A model generated the notes under the pieces. That model was not told the origin of the DNA. It ran no database searches and saw only the letters and a list, made by a program, of their open reading frames with translations. This document shows positions 37,301 through 48,720 of a DNA stretch of 64,000 nt, in pieces (the first letter of the stretch is position 1; every line of letters begins with the position of its first letter). Origin of the DNA: Campylorhamphus procurvoides. Its lineage: Eukaryota; Chordata; Aves; Passeriformes; Dendrocolaptidae. The position numbers and the translations under genes are program-made. Location: positions 247,285-311,284 of the forward strand of contig WBMV01006452.1 in the NCBI GenBank assembly GCA_013396655.1. The letters run 5' to 3'.

Positions 37301-40300
37301 CATACTTTCATTAAAGCAGGTGATCAAAAGAAATGCCTCCCAAAAATACCTCAGCAAAGTATTTCCCAGTGTGTTAGATATGAGTATGAAAGAAAATCAA
37401 ATGCCCGTGTCACCAAACCCACACAAATTTCTTCTGGCAAGTCTAAATGCCAGACGTGGTTTAAAAAGGACAAGCAATCGATCCTCCCTCATAAGAAACA
37501 GTTGAAAACAACACAAAAACAGAGAAGAGAGATGGATTATTACTTGTTTAAACAGACAAGTCAGATAACCCAGTCTTTTTATTACATATATCCTTAGTGG
37601 TTGGAGGGTGCTTTCCTCTGCTACGAGGAGCACCCAGGGATCTTATCACAATAAAGAAAACATGAGATATTTTACACAGGCAGAAAATGGGACTCTCCAC
37701 TGCCCCTCAGGACAGTGATAAGTTAAGGCTGAACAGACCCAGCACAAGTGCCACGGTGTTTGCCCAGGGCAGCTGCTTGGTGAAATAAAGAGTATTGCAC
37801 TGTAGTTTTTCTGCACTTTTATACTTCCAAATAGTTAAAATACTTTACTTCTGTTGCCAAAAGAGCAAGTAAACCTTAGAGGCAACAGGATGCATCTAAT
37901 TTCTCGTGTCACACCAAGTGTGGGAGAGCAGCTCCCCTGTAAACAGCAGTCTGGTTACTGTCCTTGCACACTAAACGGACCATAATTGTACATCTGGATG
38001 GATTTTTTCCACCAATGTATTTAACAATGGACTGACTAGCCAATTAATTACACATTCATTAGTCTGTGCATGTAAGACAATTCTACTGTTTTTAAAAATC
38101 CACTTGAGCAACCCTCAAGTCCCAAACAGTACTTTTTCCATAGGCTGCTTTTCCCCCTCTAAGGTAAAATCAGCTCCTCTTATGTAAGACTAAAAAACTC
38201 CTGGTATTTAAAGGAGTACAGGATGCTTGTGAAAGTGAAATTTAATCCTACAATACTGTGCTGACTCCTCATGCCTCCAAGACTATTACTGCAGATGATG
38301 TACCAAGGGTAGTCCCAGACAACAACATTCAGACACTTTTGGATCCACTTGTCCCCCTGGACTGATCTTCTGAAGACAGACAACAGCTATTGCCAGGCAA
38401 TTGTCACCACACAGCCTGGAGATCCAGGGTCTCTGATGAGAGATTTATGCCTTGAAATGAGACATTCTATGAATGTTGCAATTTGAGTTCAGTGCTAAGC
38501 ACCAGCAAGAATTAAAATCTCTCTGTTTCTGCATACACCATGGATTTGCTTTGCAAGCGCTGTCAAAATTAGACAATTATTTAGACTAAAAAGAAATCAT
38601 TTTTCTGACTGAATTCTATACTCGGGTTTTCATAAATCATTACATCTATAGCTTTAACAGCAAGACTTGTTAATAAACAGCTCAACATCCTCTAATTCAT
38701 GTTCTGTGCACAGCCTCTGGATGGAGTAATAATGAAGGAAAGTCTCCCAGATGGCTTTGTCTGTAATCCAGTAAAATGATTGCAATACCATGAAATGTTT
38801 TTCATGGGATGCACAGTTGCATCTTGCAGACAACCATAATGCAACATTAATTTCAAATATAGTTAAAGTCTGAACACTGTCTATAAAAATATTTCTCAGC
38901 CATCACTTTGCAGAACAGAAAAATTAACAAATAAACCAACTCTCCAAAATCCTTATGAATTAAGAAAATCCATTTACTTGAAGGAAGGCTGAAGCTGTTT
39001 CTCCCACATAAATTTACCTTTGCATTGAACTTGAGAGTGATGATATGCTGTCGACCACAAGAGTCTTCAGCTTTTAACCTGACTGTGGTAAGACCAGTGT
39101 CCACATAGGCAACTCTGCAAGAGAAAAGAAAACTTCAGAGCCTTGCAAACCGCCCAGTTTGAGAGGAGAGCAGTGCTCTGATTAGTGTGTTGCCAATATT
39201 AATCAGAGGGAGCCCTCCATGCCAGCCATTTGTGCTGCCCCAGATTTACTGCTGTTAATGCACCAGGCTGGTGCTTAATGCAGCCATATATCTCGGGGTT
39301 ATTTACAGCGTGTGTCAGGGCTCACGCTGTGGTCAGTGAGCACCGTGTTGCAGTTTTCCATCACTGGCACCTTTGACACACACAGCATGTTCCTGTCAGC
39401 CTCTACTTATGTACACATTAAACTTCCTGTCAAAGCTTTGATCCATTTCTGCACTTTCTTACTCGAGGAGATTTTTATGCTCTTGATTTGCTTTTCTCCT
39501 CAATGGAGTTCTCTTTTATTATCAATACTGTTATGGTGGGGAATTCAGTGGTATTGGTTCATATTCTGAAATTGATTTTCTGCAGGAAATAGCGCCCAAA
39601 CAGGTCCAAAATGAGTTATTTATGATGATTTGCCTTCAGTTCGTGACAGCTTGACATTGTACTCACGCACCCTAGCAAGCAGCAAGGAGACACTAAATGT
39701 AAGTAAGTTCTAAAACTTCTGACATAATCACTGACTCTTTGCTTAGGATGTCACTGGTCTGTGCTTCCCACCACAATGAAGATGAATACAACTGTAAAAT
39801 ACATTGTTCTCTAGAAATGGATTCTGCTGAGTGGCTTCAACAACTGGCAGAAAGGCTCAAACTCCTCCATATATTTACCAGCAAACCAGGCATGTGGATA
39901 TTTTGGCATTTTTACTGTGGCATTCTCATGTAAAGATAAAAAGCAGTCCGAGGCAATTGCACAACTTATCACCCAGACTGAGGGAAAGGCCTAAGAGAGC
40001 TGAAAGAGAGCATCCCTTGCTGGCCTCAGTAACAGTTATTTTTTTAACCACTACATATTATAGGCCACTCACACAATTCTCTCAAGTGAAAGTGGAAAGG
40101 AGTTGTAGGAGCTTGCACAAAAAAGAGTAGATGCACACCAAAGGGTGGGCACATCCCTAGGAGGAAGTGAAAAGAAAATTAAGTATAGAGATGAAACAGC
40201 CTCAATAGGAGGGACTGAGAAATCCAGATGGAAAAAGCAATACTGGTAATAAGAAGGGAAAGAGATATTATTTCATGTGTAATGCTGATTAATGCAATAT

Positions 40301-43300
40301 TAAAGAGTCCTACAGATTCCTGTGTTTGAGTTGAAAGAGGGACAAGTCTTGACAGAAGTGTAATTCAACTGTAGTCAATTAAACTTGATATATTTAGGAA
40401 GAATTGGAAAATTGTTCCTTTAACTGGGAAAAAAAATCATTACTGCCACTTTGCTCCAGTTTTACCTCAGGATTGAATCACAGAGCTTGAGAAAGATAAG
40501 AAACTACCTGTACCCCACCCCTCCCTCTACTGGTGCATGGGGTGGGGAATTCCTAAACCACCAGCTAAAATTTATGTCTAAAATCCTTAAGGGTTCAGCA
40601 CTTTCATCATTAGATTAGCAACCTGACAACCTCTATGGTAACTATATATACATGTGTGCATATATATTTAAAAATACATTCAAATATAGTGACAATGCTT
40701 AACCATATTGGTAAAACCCCTTCACATTCAGTTCTATTGAGAGTAGACAGACTTTAAAAAAAAGCATTTGGAAAACATGCTAGGAGCACTAGCAATGGCT
40801 GCTGAGTAATTATTTCCAGAGGGATACAGCAAAGTTCTGTTCATTTTCCAATTTTTACCATATTTATAGTTCTAGAATTCCAGTTCCACAGTACTGGAGA
40901 GAGTTGGACAATGCTGTAAATGTCCTATAAACTTCTTCCTATGATTGTATAAACACATAAAGAGTTGTTTACATCAATGGTATTTCAGTTATACAACTTT
41001 TTACTGCTCTGCAGGTTCCATCACTTTATAACACCAAAGAAAATGGAATGAGCAAAAAAAAGATGGAAAACCTGAGGAAAATCTCTGAAGTTCTGTATTT
41101 TAGCACGACACACAAATGACTGAGAGCACATGACCAGGCAGGATTCCCTTGGAAATGGAGAAGGAGACAGAAGATACTTTCTATGAAAAAATTGGAAAAA
41201 CATGAAGCAGAAAAACTTTGAGAACTGAAGAGACTACGACCCACACCATGGGCTTAAGAGATACTGGCAACATTTATGAATCCCCATGGGGGTTAAAAGA
41301 GAGGGATTTTTTCCATTTTGGGAGAGCAAGCATGATTGAAAATTTATTTCCCATGTGTTTAAGAAATTTTAACTACCATTCTCAGACCTTAGTCAGTGAA
41401 ATTTAACTAGAGTATGGCACAAGTACATACTTAACAATGGAAATCACTGAAAACCTGATTTAATAGGGATGTTTTAAATCTTTAAGTGAAAGCAGGCCTT
41501 CAAAGCAAATTCCTACCACACATTAATCACATGTTGTTTACACAGACATCTGGAGGGGAAACCCAAAACTACTCTTACACCCAAGGCTTTTTTATTTCAT
41601 TTAGCAAAACATACACTTGTTAAGTTACCACACAAAACTAAGGTGAAAGCAGATTTGTCTCGTGGAAAAGCACAAATACAGGCTTTTTTAACTTTTGTTT
41701 TACTGAAACAAAGAAGAAGCTTCTCATTCAGAACTCTTCAATACCTTAGAAAGTCTTCCATCTTAATCCCTAGCAGGAAGGCCTTGAAGGGGATTAATTG
41801 CATATGATTAAAGACAGCCTTCAAATATGTTTTCTTAATTCCTCCCTACACAGAAACATCTCCCTTCAACCCCCTCAAGGTCTCCTGGAGATTCCAGAAA
41901 GACAGAAATGTGTCCATTCCAGGCTCTCTGCTGGAGGGGTGAAAGACACAATCAGAGACCTTGCCAGTGGTGCCACATGTGATGGCAGTTAAAGCCTTTT
42001 CAAGTCCATAAAACAAGATTCTTTGTAAATTTCTGAAAAATCTCCACATAAACCTTATGTACTGTGTGTTCCTTCACATGTCTAGAGAAGGTATGAGGAG
42101 AACAAAAATTAAATTTGTTCTCTGAGCTCATCTGAGAGCCAGTGTTACTGTGAATACTTTTATGAAGTTTTGGATTTACAGCTTTCCAAGTTTTCCCCTC
42201 CACTCACATGTTTGGTAAATTTACCTTTCTATGGATGAAATATGTTATTTTTTTGTCTAAGGAGATACGTGTGTTATGGAGAGCAAGACAGAATTATTTT
42301 TCTAAATAAATTATTCTAGTTCTAAAAAATGCATGAACTGTTTCTATGGAAGCACAGAGGTACATGATGATCGACCATAGCTATGGGAATAGTCAAAAAA
42401 TTACTATAAAGCAGGGAAAAGAAGGAAGAAAAAGAACTGTAAATACTAACAGTAAATATATTTGCTATATCAATAGTTTATAGGTCAAGAAGAATTGATT
42501 TCTTAGCAGTAGCATCTCACCTTTCAGCTCAGTTATTCAACACAGAAAATACACCTTCAGCTGATACAGGTTTGTTGGGCATCTTTAATTTAAAAACAAA
42601 GCAGCAGAGTTTTTAAAGCAAAATCAGTTCCTGAATAGGGTAAATTAACAGAACCAGTACATTTGATAAGTTCAACACACAAATACAAAAGAGGAATGGA
42701 TATTCTAAAGATACTGTTTGTTAGGAAATGAAATAAACATACTTATTCCAGCCCAGTATTTCTAGATCTCTGACAAGACAGGAGTAGTATTCTGGTGGCC
42801 GTGGGACGTGCAGGTCCTGTGTGTTCTTTAAAGCAATTTCCTGTTAAAAAGAACATTAAAAACATCATTAGGAGAGGTTTCAATATTTTTGCATCTACTT
42901 TGCCATGTGATTTTCGCAATTCAATCAAAAATATTAAGCTTATGTAAAATTAACTGTACACTGCATTTGTTTTGTTATAGCCTCCAGCTAAAGCAGACAA
43001 AGAGGCTGTTTGGTAAATTACTTCAGATACTGGTAATGAAAACATCTGCAATTTAAAAAAAAAACAACCCACAGATGTTGACAGCATAGTCTTCAGATGC
43101 AAATATCAAATGTGCCTCTTTTTCAGCTAATAAATTTGAAATCAAGCATCTCAACTGAAAGAACATTTCAAAAGAAGGTTCTATTAAGCCCACAGCTGCC
43201 TCCTGGGCTCCACAGCCACAAAGGAAGATATATCTATGAAATACCCCATATTACACATATAAACTTTATGTAGCAATCAAAAAAACACAATCAATTTCTC

Positions 43301-46300
43301 AGTTTTAACATCATAGGATCTCAAAGCATAAGTTTTGGTGCAGACACTCATCAGCTATGTTGCAATGTCTCAAAAAGAAGTTTTTATCACAAAGGTAATC
43401 CCAAGTTACTGAGGAAATAAAACCAAATCATGTCTCCTATTTGTGTTGTGCTGTTTGTCCTGCAGAAGTGTTCTTGAGTTAAAATTCTGCTTGCAGGAAA
43501 AATGAATTAATGGAATTTAGAATAAAATTATTAAAAATTTAAAATAAAATAAATTTAACTAAAAATGTAATTTATCATAGAACAAGTTTAACAATCATTT
43601 CTGCCCAGTTCTCCCACACTGTGTTTTCACTCTCTGCACTGGGGATCACTATTTTGCTATTTGCAATGAATTATTGTTTCACTGCATTCTCATTTTCTGA
43701 GTCCCTGTGTATCCAGGCAAATAGATTGGAATAACTATTGTGAAATATTCCAAAACATTCTTCCTTAGTCCTATTCCAAGCACAGCAGGGCAGCAGTACC
43801 AAGAGGTACTTCTGTGGCTGTTGTGAAGAATATTTTCTGTGTTTTATCCCCAAAGTTAAGCAGGTTGGATGAACAATTCCTGACCAAGAACATTCATAGA
43901 ATGTTTTAACAGACCAGCACTGTCTGTTTCATGTTGTTAACTAAGGATTTTGTTACTCTTCAATCCCAGACCTGGGAAACTTTTTAAAAAAAGAATCAAT
44001 AGTAGCCTCTGAACAATAAAAAAAAGCTCTCTCATTTATTGGTCAAGTTTCCCCAGAAGTGAAAGCACCTTCAGCAATCCACTGACTGTAGAACCCTCTG
44101 TAGGATTTCCAGCCTGCTTTACCAGCTGATAATTCCAAGAAAAGCACTGTAAAGAGGTTGGCTCTATCCTGAGATTCCTTGCCAGGATTTCAACTTCTCT
44201 GTAAGACTCCAATTTCCCAAGAATACAGTCATTTAAAATCCTAAATGATATTTATACAAATATTACATGAACAGCATACATACAAAATCACCTCTTAAAA
44301 AAAAAAAAGTCAGAAATCTATTGACAACAACCTGTATAAACCAAAGTGAAACCCCAAGCTCTTAGAACATTCCATCTCCCACCTATGTATCCTGTCACTT
44401 ACCAAAACAGTTTTCAGCTCCACCAGAAAGCTGACAAGGTCTGGGCAGCTCTGGAGCCTCTGGAGGAAACACAGCACTAGTTAATTTTCTTCAGCTCAGA
44501 ATTGAAGTGGTTCAGTCCAACCATTTCTGGAGTATTGTCAAAGCAAACATCAAAAAGACCAACCACATACCACATGTTTAAATACTTCAGTTACAGAAGA
44601 GAACTGTCAGAGCACAGGAAACTTCACTGGAAATGAACCATCCCCTTTGTCACATTATGGGACACCACATTTATTTAGTTTATAAAGACCGTGTCCACGA
44701 GATGCAGAGTCTCAACCAGCACATGTGACAAAGGTGCCTTCTTAGAAACAAAATATTCTCGCTGACTGAAGGGCTGTTGCATCCTCACTCCAAAGCTTCT
44801 TTTGGATGGGGAGGTTTATTTTAGATCCCTTGACTGTCTCCAATACAGAATTAATTAGGCCTATCAATAACTAATAACATGAATTCTCTTCTTTGCATTA
44901 TGAACAACTTGGAAAAAAAAATATATAAAAAAGACAAAATCTGTTTCTAGTCAAGAGATTAAAGAAAAATTCCAGTAAAATGTCAGCATTCATTTATTAA
45001 AAATTGTTCTAGCTCAATCTTCCAAAAAGAACATAGCTTGGATAAAAATAAATATTACTAAATTCTATGCGTGTCTCTTTAGAGCTACCTGTAAATCCTC
45101 AGGCACTTGAAAATAAATCTTGGCTACACAATGAAAGGAGGGTTCTTTAACACTTTTAGAATAGGTGTATGAGCATAACCTCTTCAGAACTATTATAAAG
45201 GTGCTTTGAAGAATGTATGTTTGAAAGAGATGGTTTAAAACTTGTATACCTGCTTTAAAATATGCCGATATCCATGCAGGACCTTCTTTAGACTCCAGCT
45301 GCACTCTACCCTACACAAACAGTATTGTGTATACATTTTAAATTCACAGTGCATGATTTTTAGAAGAGCAGAAAGCCTGCTACACACAACAGCACAACAG
45401 TTTTCTTAAAAAAAAATAAACAAAAGAAGCAAACAATACTTCAAAACTGCTTTGAGTTTCTTGCTCGAAGTTCCTTAAAACTTCCAAATGTCACTCTCCC
45501 AAAGCCCATTAAAAATTAAGCATTTATCTGCAAAAGCCTGTTCTTTCCTGAAGACAGCAACATAATTCTTGCAAGCTACTGTGACTTCATAAAATATACT
45601 AATATTTAAAAGTGATAAGCTGAAAATGTCAAAGTTACCTATAATGCAGTTTTAATTACCCACCCTAGAGTGTAACAAAGCTATGGAATGCCATATCTGC
45701 TCACAGCTGGCCTAGGCAGAGGTATAGAATACAAAGCTAAAGGCTACCCCATGGATGTGGATTAGCCCCTTCCACCCCACCTCCCACATGTTGCTGTGCT
45801 AAACACAGGAATAAGAACAGAGCTTTTAAAGAAAAGCTGGGTAATGCAAATCAACACACAAAACCAGGAAAGACAAAATTAAGTTAAAAAGCTCTACTAA
45901 CTATCAAGTAAATAATGCCTTAAAAATACAGTCTGGCACTGAATTTTCTGTTTCCCAAATTGTGGCATATACATAATTTAGGTAAACAGTTTTTCCAAGT
46001 ACAGTACCTTGCTTCATATATATATACAACAAATTAAATACAACAGGTTAATTAAAAGTTAATTAACAACAACATATTCTGATATAGGCAATGTTTATTG
46101 TCAGCATTTAGTAACACTGAGCCATGCAATTTTGTTCCAAAGTTAAGTTGAAACCAGTAGGAATTCATTAATAACACTAACATTGAAGGAAAGAATGATT
46201 CCTATACATGTCCATCATTGCTTTTATCAAAATAAACTTTGTTACATCACACTAAAATTACTTTAATAAAACTTTCTCACCTTGCATTTTTCATTTGAAA

Positions 46301-48591
46301 ATCCTCTGGTAACAGTATCCTAAGGTGGAAGTCTCTACCCTTGAAAAGAAACATTTAGTTAATAGGAAGGTCAGCAAAGAAAAATATTAAGATACTTGTG
46401 GGAAGTGTTCCCCATCAGATTAGCTACTAAGAAAGAAACTTTGCCATCTGATTTTCATGAAATTAATTCAGAATTTCTTTATTTAGAGACAAAAAGCAGC
46501 ATGAATGACAGGTACAAATAATGCTGATTTAAATTCTGAAGCTGAAACACTCTTGATGTTTAATTCACAATTCTCAATGAAAACTCTTCTGTACATCACA
46601 TTTCATAAAGCAACAATAACACCTTTCAGAAGAAAAATAAACATTACCCAAACTGGGACAAAACCAAAATACATAATTTAATCCAAGTCATGCTGCAGTA
46701 CACGGAAGTCTGTCTTCAGCTCAACTAAAAGACAAAACAAACTCATATCATCAAAGCACTACATGAAAAAGAAACTTGGGCACTGATCCACAGCACATTT
46801 AAGCAAGGCTTTAGAAACTAAACAAAAAGAGTCCTAAGTACATAAACATAATTCTTTTTCCCTCTCAGTGCAATCCATACGGGGCAACTCCTAAATGCTG
46901 CCTACTTGTATTTTCAGTCCCTCTTGAGATCCTCCTTCTACTTTCTTATGGGATGACCATAATAAAATTGAAATAAAGAAGGTTTGTGAGTGTATTTAGC
47001 TCACCTCTGAAGCAAAGAGGGCAGATAACTCATCTCAAAACTTAAGTTCCAGATCCTGTTTCAGCTCTGCACACTTTGAAGTATGGAGTGCTGGGTCCCC
47101 AGCACAAGGAAGATTTGGGCATACTGGGGGTTGTCCAGTGAGGAGTTACAAATGTGATTTAGAGCTCGAAGCATCTCCCATATCAGGACAGCCTGAGGGA
47201 GCTGGGACTGGTCATCCTGGAGAAAACAAGGCTCAGGGAAGGATCTTGCCAGTGTGTACAAATACCTGATGGAAGACTAAAGAAAGTATAGCCAGATCTG
47301 AGTGACACATATTGGCAGGATGAGAGGTGATGGGTACAAGCTGAGATACAGTAAATTTCACCTAAATGCAATGAAAAAAAACCTAATTGTGAGTGGGATC
47401 AAAGACTATACCAGGCCATCCAAGAGGCTGTGTGTAGTCTCCATGCCTGGAGACATTCACCACCTGACTGCAAATGGCCTTGAGCTTCAGCTGATCCTGG
47501 CACAGAACTCCAGCAGTTCCTTTCAACCTCAGTTTTTCTGTGATGTTCATGAGAAAAAACAAAGTCCCTGTTTCAGAGCCGAATAAAGCCCACTGACCAG
47601 CAACACCAGTTGCTTCCAAAGCTGATGTTGACTGTAAGCCTAAATTAAGACTGTAACCTCAGACTTTATAGCCTTAGCACCCATCAAAAAATCACCTCTG
47701 AGAACAGACACACCTGTGTCTCACCCTCCCCACTGACTCCAGAATGAATTGTAACACACAGAGCCCTTCCAAAGCTGCAGTTGTTGGAGTAATGCAACCA
47801 CAAACACACCCTCGCACATGCCTTGTGAAACTTGGATATGAGAGCCACCCAAAACCCCTCTGGATTTTGGCCACAAAGCTACAATTCGGGCAACGCAAAT
47901 GTGACACACCCACACCGTGTCGTTTGCCTTCTGCTTGTTTTCAGAGGAGGAAAGTCGCACGTGTTTCTCAGTTAAGGTACACCTTTTGGGAGCTCTCTGT
48001 TTCTGACATTTTGGCGACCCAAGCTGTGGGGTCACCGCAGCGATGGCAGAGCCGGGCTGAGAGCACCGCTCTGCCCCTGTCTCCACACCCCGAGGGGCCA
48101 TGCCCCAAAAGCCCCTTTCGCAGCACACCAAACCCGCCCCGGGAGGCACCAAGGAGCCACTCCCGGGGACAAACCCGCGGGACGGCGGCGGGGTCCCCCT
48201 CACGGCAGGGTAAAAGCACTTCCAGACCCACATTCCCGGCGGCTCGGCAGGGAAGAGCTTCCCCCTCAGAGCCAGCAGGGCTGGAAATGCTTCCCCCTCA
48301 CACCCCTCAGGCCGGGAAGCGCTTCCCCATCACACCCCTCAGGCCGGGAAGCGCTTCCCCCTCAGAGCCAGCAGGGCTGGAAATGCTTCCCCCTCACATC
48401 CCTCAGGGCGGGAAGCGCTTCCCCCTCACACCGGGCAGCGCCCCCGCCCCACTGCCCCCCTCAGGGGCGGCCCCGGCGGAGCACCCCGGCCGCGGTACCT
48501 GCGCGGTGACGAAGCCCTCGTAGGCGGTGCCGCGGCCGCCCTGCGGCACCAACAGCGGGAACAGCCGAAGCAGGGACCGCGCGCCCGCCAT
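28057..48591 (-). CDS. FANCL: FANCL, Fanconi anaemia core-complex RING E3 ligase (gene-level entry, complete)
   Basis: Fourteen coding exons on the - strand, in order: 48591-48499, 46339-46281, 45310-45250, 44459-44403, 42840-42743, 39114-39018, 36351-36283, 30958-30808, 30167-30084, 29982-29937, 29847-29766, 28993-28877, 28610-28539 and 28092-28057. All introns are GT-AG, all phases agree, and the product is 373 residues (human 375). The domain order is ELF, then the double-RWD (URD) substrate-binding region, then a C-terminal RING. In the nucleus the human protein is the catalytic subunit that, with UBE2T, monoubiquitinates FANCD2 and FANCI at stalled replication forks. All eight RING zinc ligands are present (CGIC, QVC, RC, FH, HAC, ECPYC), as are the isoleucine and tyrosine of CGICY that contact UBE2T in human. 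The gene is convergent with VRK2, as at human 2p16.1. Confidence 0.96.
28539..28610 (-). CDS. FANCL: FANCL exon 13, end of RING
   Basis: A 72-nt exon, acceptor gtgttgcag and donor gtaagg. It reads WLQGLPTSRQSFNVIF and then GECPYCNK, with human having SRQSFNIIFGECPYCSK. It carries the last two zinc ligands. If the following intron were retained, 23 further codons would be read before a stop. Confidence 0.95.
28877..28993 (-). CDS. FANCL: FANCL exon 12, RING core
   Basis: A 117-nt, phase 0 to 0 exon. It begins DFAKDCGICYAYRLDG and continues through QVCDEPRCGQPFHHACLYE. It contains six of the eight zinc-binding residues in the FANCL-specific C4HC3-like RING. The CGICY isoleucine and tyrosine correspond to the human UBE2T contact residues. 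Confidence 0.96.
29766..29847 (-). CDS. FANCL: FANCL exon 11
   Basis: An 82-nt exon between cacccacag and gtaagt, completing a tryptophan codon with exon 10. It reads LQNLKDVLEIDFPSRALLEK, nearly identical to human LQNLKDVLEIDFPARAILEK. It forms the end of the URD and the linker to the RING. Confidence 0.95.
29937..29982 (-). CDS. FANCL: FANCL exon 10
   Basis: A 46-nt exon, acceptor gctttgcag and donor gtgagt, phase 1 in and 2 out. It encodes VAPLRAKLNSNMHLW against human VKPLGIKLSRNIHLW. Short but phase-consistent on both sides. Confidence 0.92.
30084..30167 (-). CDS. FANCL: FANCL exon 9
   Basis: An 84-nt exon between ccttgcag and gtaagg, phase 1 on both sides. It reads SNVSVNVEVDPHHPNMLPEC and then YFLGADH, matching human NNVSINIEVDPRHPTMLPEC. 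Part of the second RWD fold of the URD. Confidence 0.95.
30808..30958 (-). CDS. FANCL: FANCL exon 8
   Basis: A 151-nt exon, acceptor ttttctcag and donor gtgggg. It includes SLLDIYNQFLAALESLKGFW and EIDGQTWVLEPENPSRSATA, close to human. It spans the helix joining the two RWD-like halves of the substrate-binding domain. Confidence 0.96.
30959..36282 (-). other. FANCL: FANCL intron 7, about 5.3 kb
   Basis: AT-rich intron with no additional exon recognised. There are short CAG/CTG-type runs near 33,905-33,926 and 34,113-34,125, and a purine-rich A/G tract at 34,252-34,285. A tRNA B-box-like ggttcaaatcc at 31,044-31,054 has no tRNA fold around it. Confidence 0.65.
36283..36351 (-). CDS. FANCL: FANCL exon 7
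   Basis: A 69-nt, phase 0 to 0 exon with donor gtaact. It reads YPTEAPDCLVDFPVQFAISW and then MPQ, aligned with human YPAESPDYFVDFPVPFCASW and TPQ. It contains the YP..xP signature typical of RWD and UBC-like folds. Confidence 0.94.
36352..39017 (-). other. FANCL: FANCL intron 6, about 2.7 kb
   Basis: AT-rich, no exon found. It contains a two-copy 24-bp tandem duplication at 36,871-36,918. Nothing else stands out. Confidence 0.65.
36871..36918. repeat. Two-copy 24-bp tandem duplication
   Basis: Copies at 36,871-36,894 and 36,895-36,918 differ at one base; each ends aacaacccctcagt. A small local duplication in FANCL intron 6. Confidence 0.9.
39018..39114 (-). CDS. FANCL: FANCL exon 6
   Basis: A 97-nt exon between tctcttgcag and gtaaat, phase 2 in and 0 out. 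It reads VAYVDTGLTTVRLKAEDSCG and then RQHIITLKFNAK; human has LVYADTCFSTIKLKAEDASG. It is the first half of the URD. Confidence 0.95.
39115..42742 (-). other. FANCL: FANCL intron 5, about 3.6 kb
   Basis: No exon or element recognised. There is an alternating purine-pyrimidine TATA/CATG stretch near 40,643-40,669. Confidence 0.65.
42743..42840 (-). CDS. FANCL: FANCL exon 5
   Basis: A 98-nt exon, acceptor ttttaacag and donor gtatgt, phase 0 in and 2 out. It reads EIALKNTQDLHVPRPPEYYS and then CLVRDLEILGWN. Human has EVALKNRQELYALPPPPQFYS and LIEEIGTLGWD. It links the ELF domain to the URD. Confidence 0.94.
44403..44459 (-). CDS. FANCL: FANCL exon 4
   Basis: A 57-nt, phase 0 to 0 exon with donor gtaagt. 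It encodes RLQSCPDLVSFLVELKTVL, aligned with human RMQHSPDLMSFMMELKMLL. Part of the N-terminal ELF (E2-like fold) domain. Confidence 0.94.
45250..45310 (-). CDS. FANCL: FANCL exon 3
   Basis: A 61-nt exon, acceptor ttgtgtag and donor gtatac, phase 2 in and 0 out. It reads VECSWSLKKVLHGYRHILKQ; human has LLCSWQLRTILSGYHRIVQQ. CSW and the GY helix are conserved in the ELF domain. Confidence 0.93.
46281..46339 (-). CDS. FANCL: FANCL exon 2
   Basis: A 59-nt exon after cttttcaag and before gtgaga, phase 0 in and 2 out. It reads GRDFHLRILLPEDFQMKNA, nearly identical to human GRDFHLRIVLPEDLQLKNA. ELF-domain beta strands. Confidence 0.96.
47060..47544 (+). mobile_element. CR1 LINE 3' fragment, old copy
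   Basis: The sequence runs in CR1 3'-end order: a tggagtgctgggtccccagc block, then a gagggagctgggactggtca block, a tacctgatgg block, a gatgagaggtgatgggtaca block, and a terminal ccttt-caacctc-ttctgtga tail. Internal divergence and gaps point to an old, 5'-truncated insertion. It sits in FANCL intron 1 antisense to FANCL. CR1 is the characteristic non-LTR retrotransposon of birds and other sauropsids. Confidence 0.85.
48251..48442. repeat. 6 x 32-bp tandem repeat with 96-bp higher-order period
   Basis: Six consecutive 32-bp units start at 48,251, 48,283, 48,315, 48,347, 48,379 and 48,411, each opening ggaa then cttcccc. Units 1 and 4 share an agagccagcagggct ending. Units 2 and 5 share ggaaatgc. 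Units 3 and 6 share ggaagcgc openings. The array therefore looks like a duplicated three-unit (96-bp) block. It lies in FANCL intron 1, ending 57 bases from exon 1. Confidence 0.92.
48499..48591 (-). CDS. FANCL: FANCL exon 1 with start codon
   Basis: The ATG at 48,591 begins MAGARSLLRLFPLLVPQGG and continues to TAYEGFVTAQ, followed by donor gtaccg. Human begins MAVTEASLLRQCPLLLPQN and reaches TVYEGFISAQ, so the start is placed with confidence. The exon is very GC-rich and sits inside a CpG island. The coding part is 31 codons ending in phase 0. Confidence 0.94.
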
Positions 48592-48720
48592 CTTCGCGCC
48601 CTTCCAACGCCCCGCCCCGCCTGCGGCCGGCGCATGCGCGGGAGGGGGGAAGGCTGAGGCGGGAACAGCCTGAGGGGAGATGAGCGGCGGGAAGAGCACC
48701 TGAGGGGAGGAGAGAGCGGA
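48592..48720 (-). promoter_or_regulatory. FANCL: FANCL promoter: GC box and NRF1-type palindrome
   Basis: Immediately upstream of the ATG (higher coordinates) there is no TATA box. There is a cgccccgccccgcc GC box at 48,608-48,621 and the palindrome gcgcatgcgc at 48,630-48,639, the NRF1 consensus. Such TATA-less CpG-island promoters are typical of DNA-repair housekeeping genes. The exact transcription start cannot be read from sequence. Confidence 0.7.

Larger units (their letters stand above)
42841..46280 (-). other. FANCL: FANCL introns 2 to 4 (containing exons 3 and 4)
   Basis: AT-rich intron sequence around two small exons (44,403-44,459 and 45,250-45,310), with no other coding segment. 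A short TA microsatellite occurs at 46,016-46,025. Confidence 0.65.
46340..48498 (-). other. FANCL: FANCL intron 1, about 2.2 kb
   Basis: It holds an old CR1 LINE fragment (about 47,060-47,544). Towards exon 1 it becomes strongly GC- and CpG-rich with a 32-bp tandem repeat (48,251-48,442). A 259-codon + strand open frame crossing this region is judged a by-product of the repeat and high GC. Confidence 0.75.

Noticed and set aside
47744..48523. 259-codon open frame on the + strand in the CpG island
   Set aside because: It overlaps FANCL exon 1 antisense, runs through the 96-bp-period repeat that keeps frames open, and has no recognisable domain or splice context.
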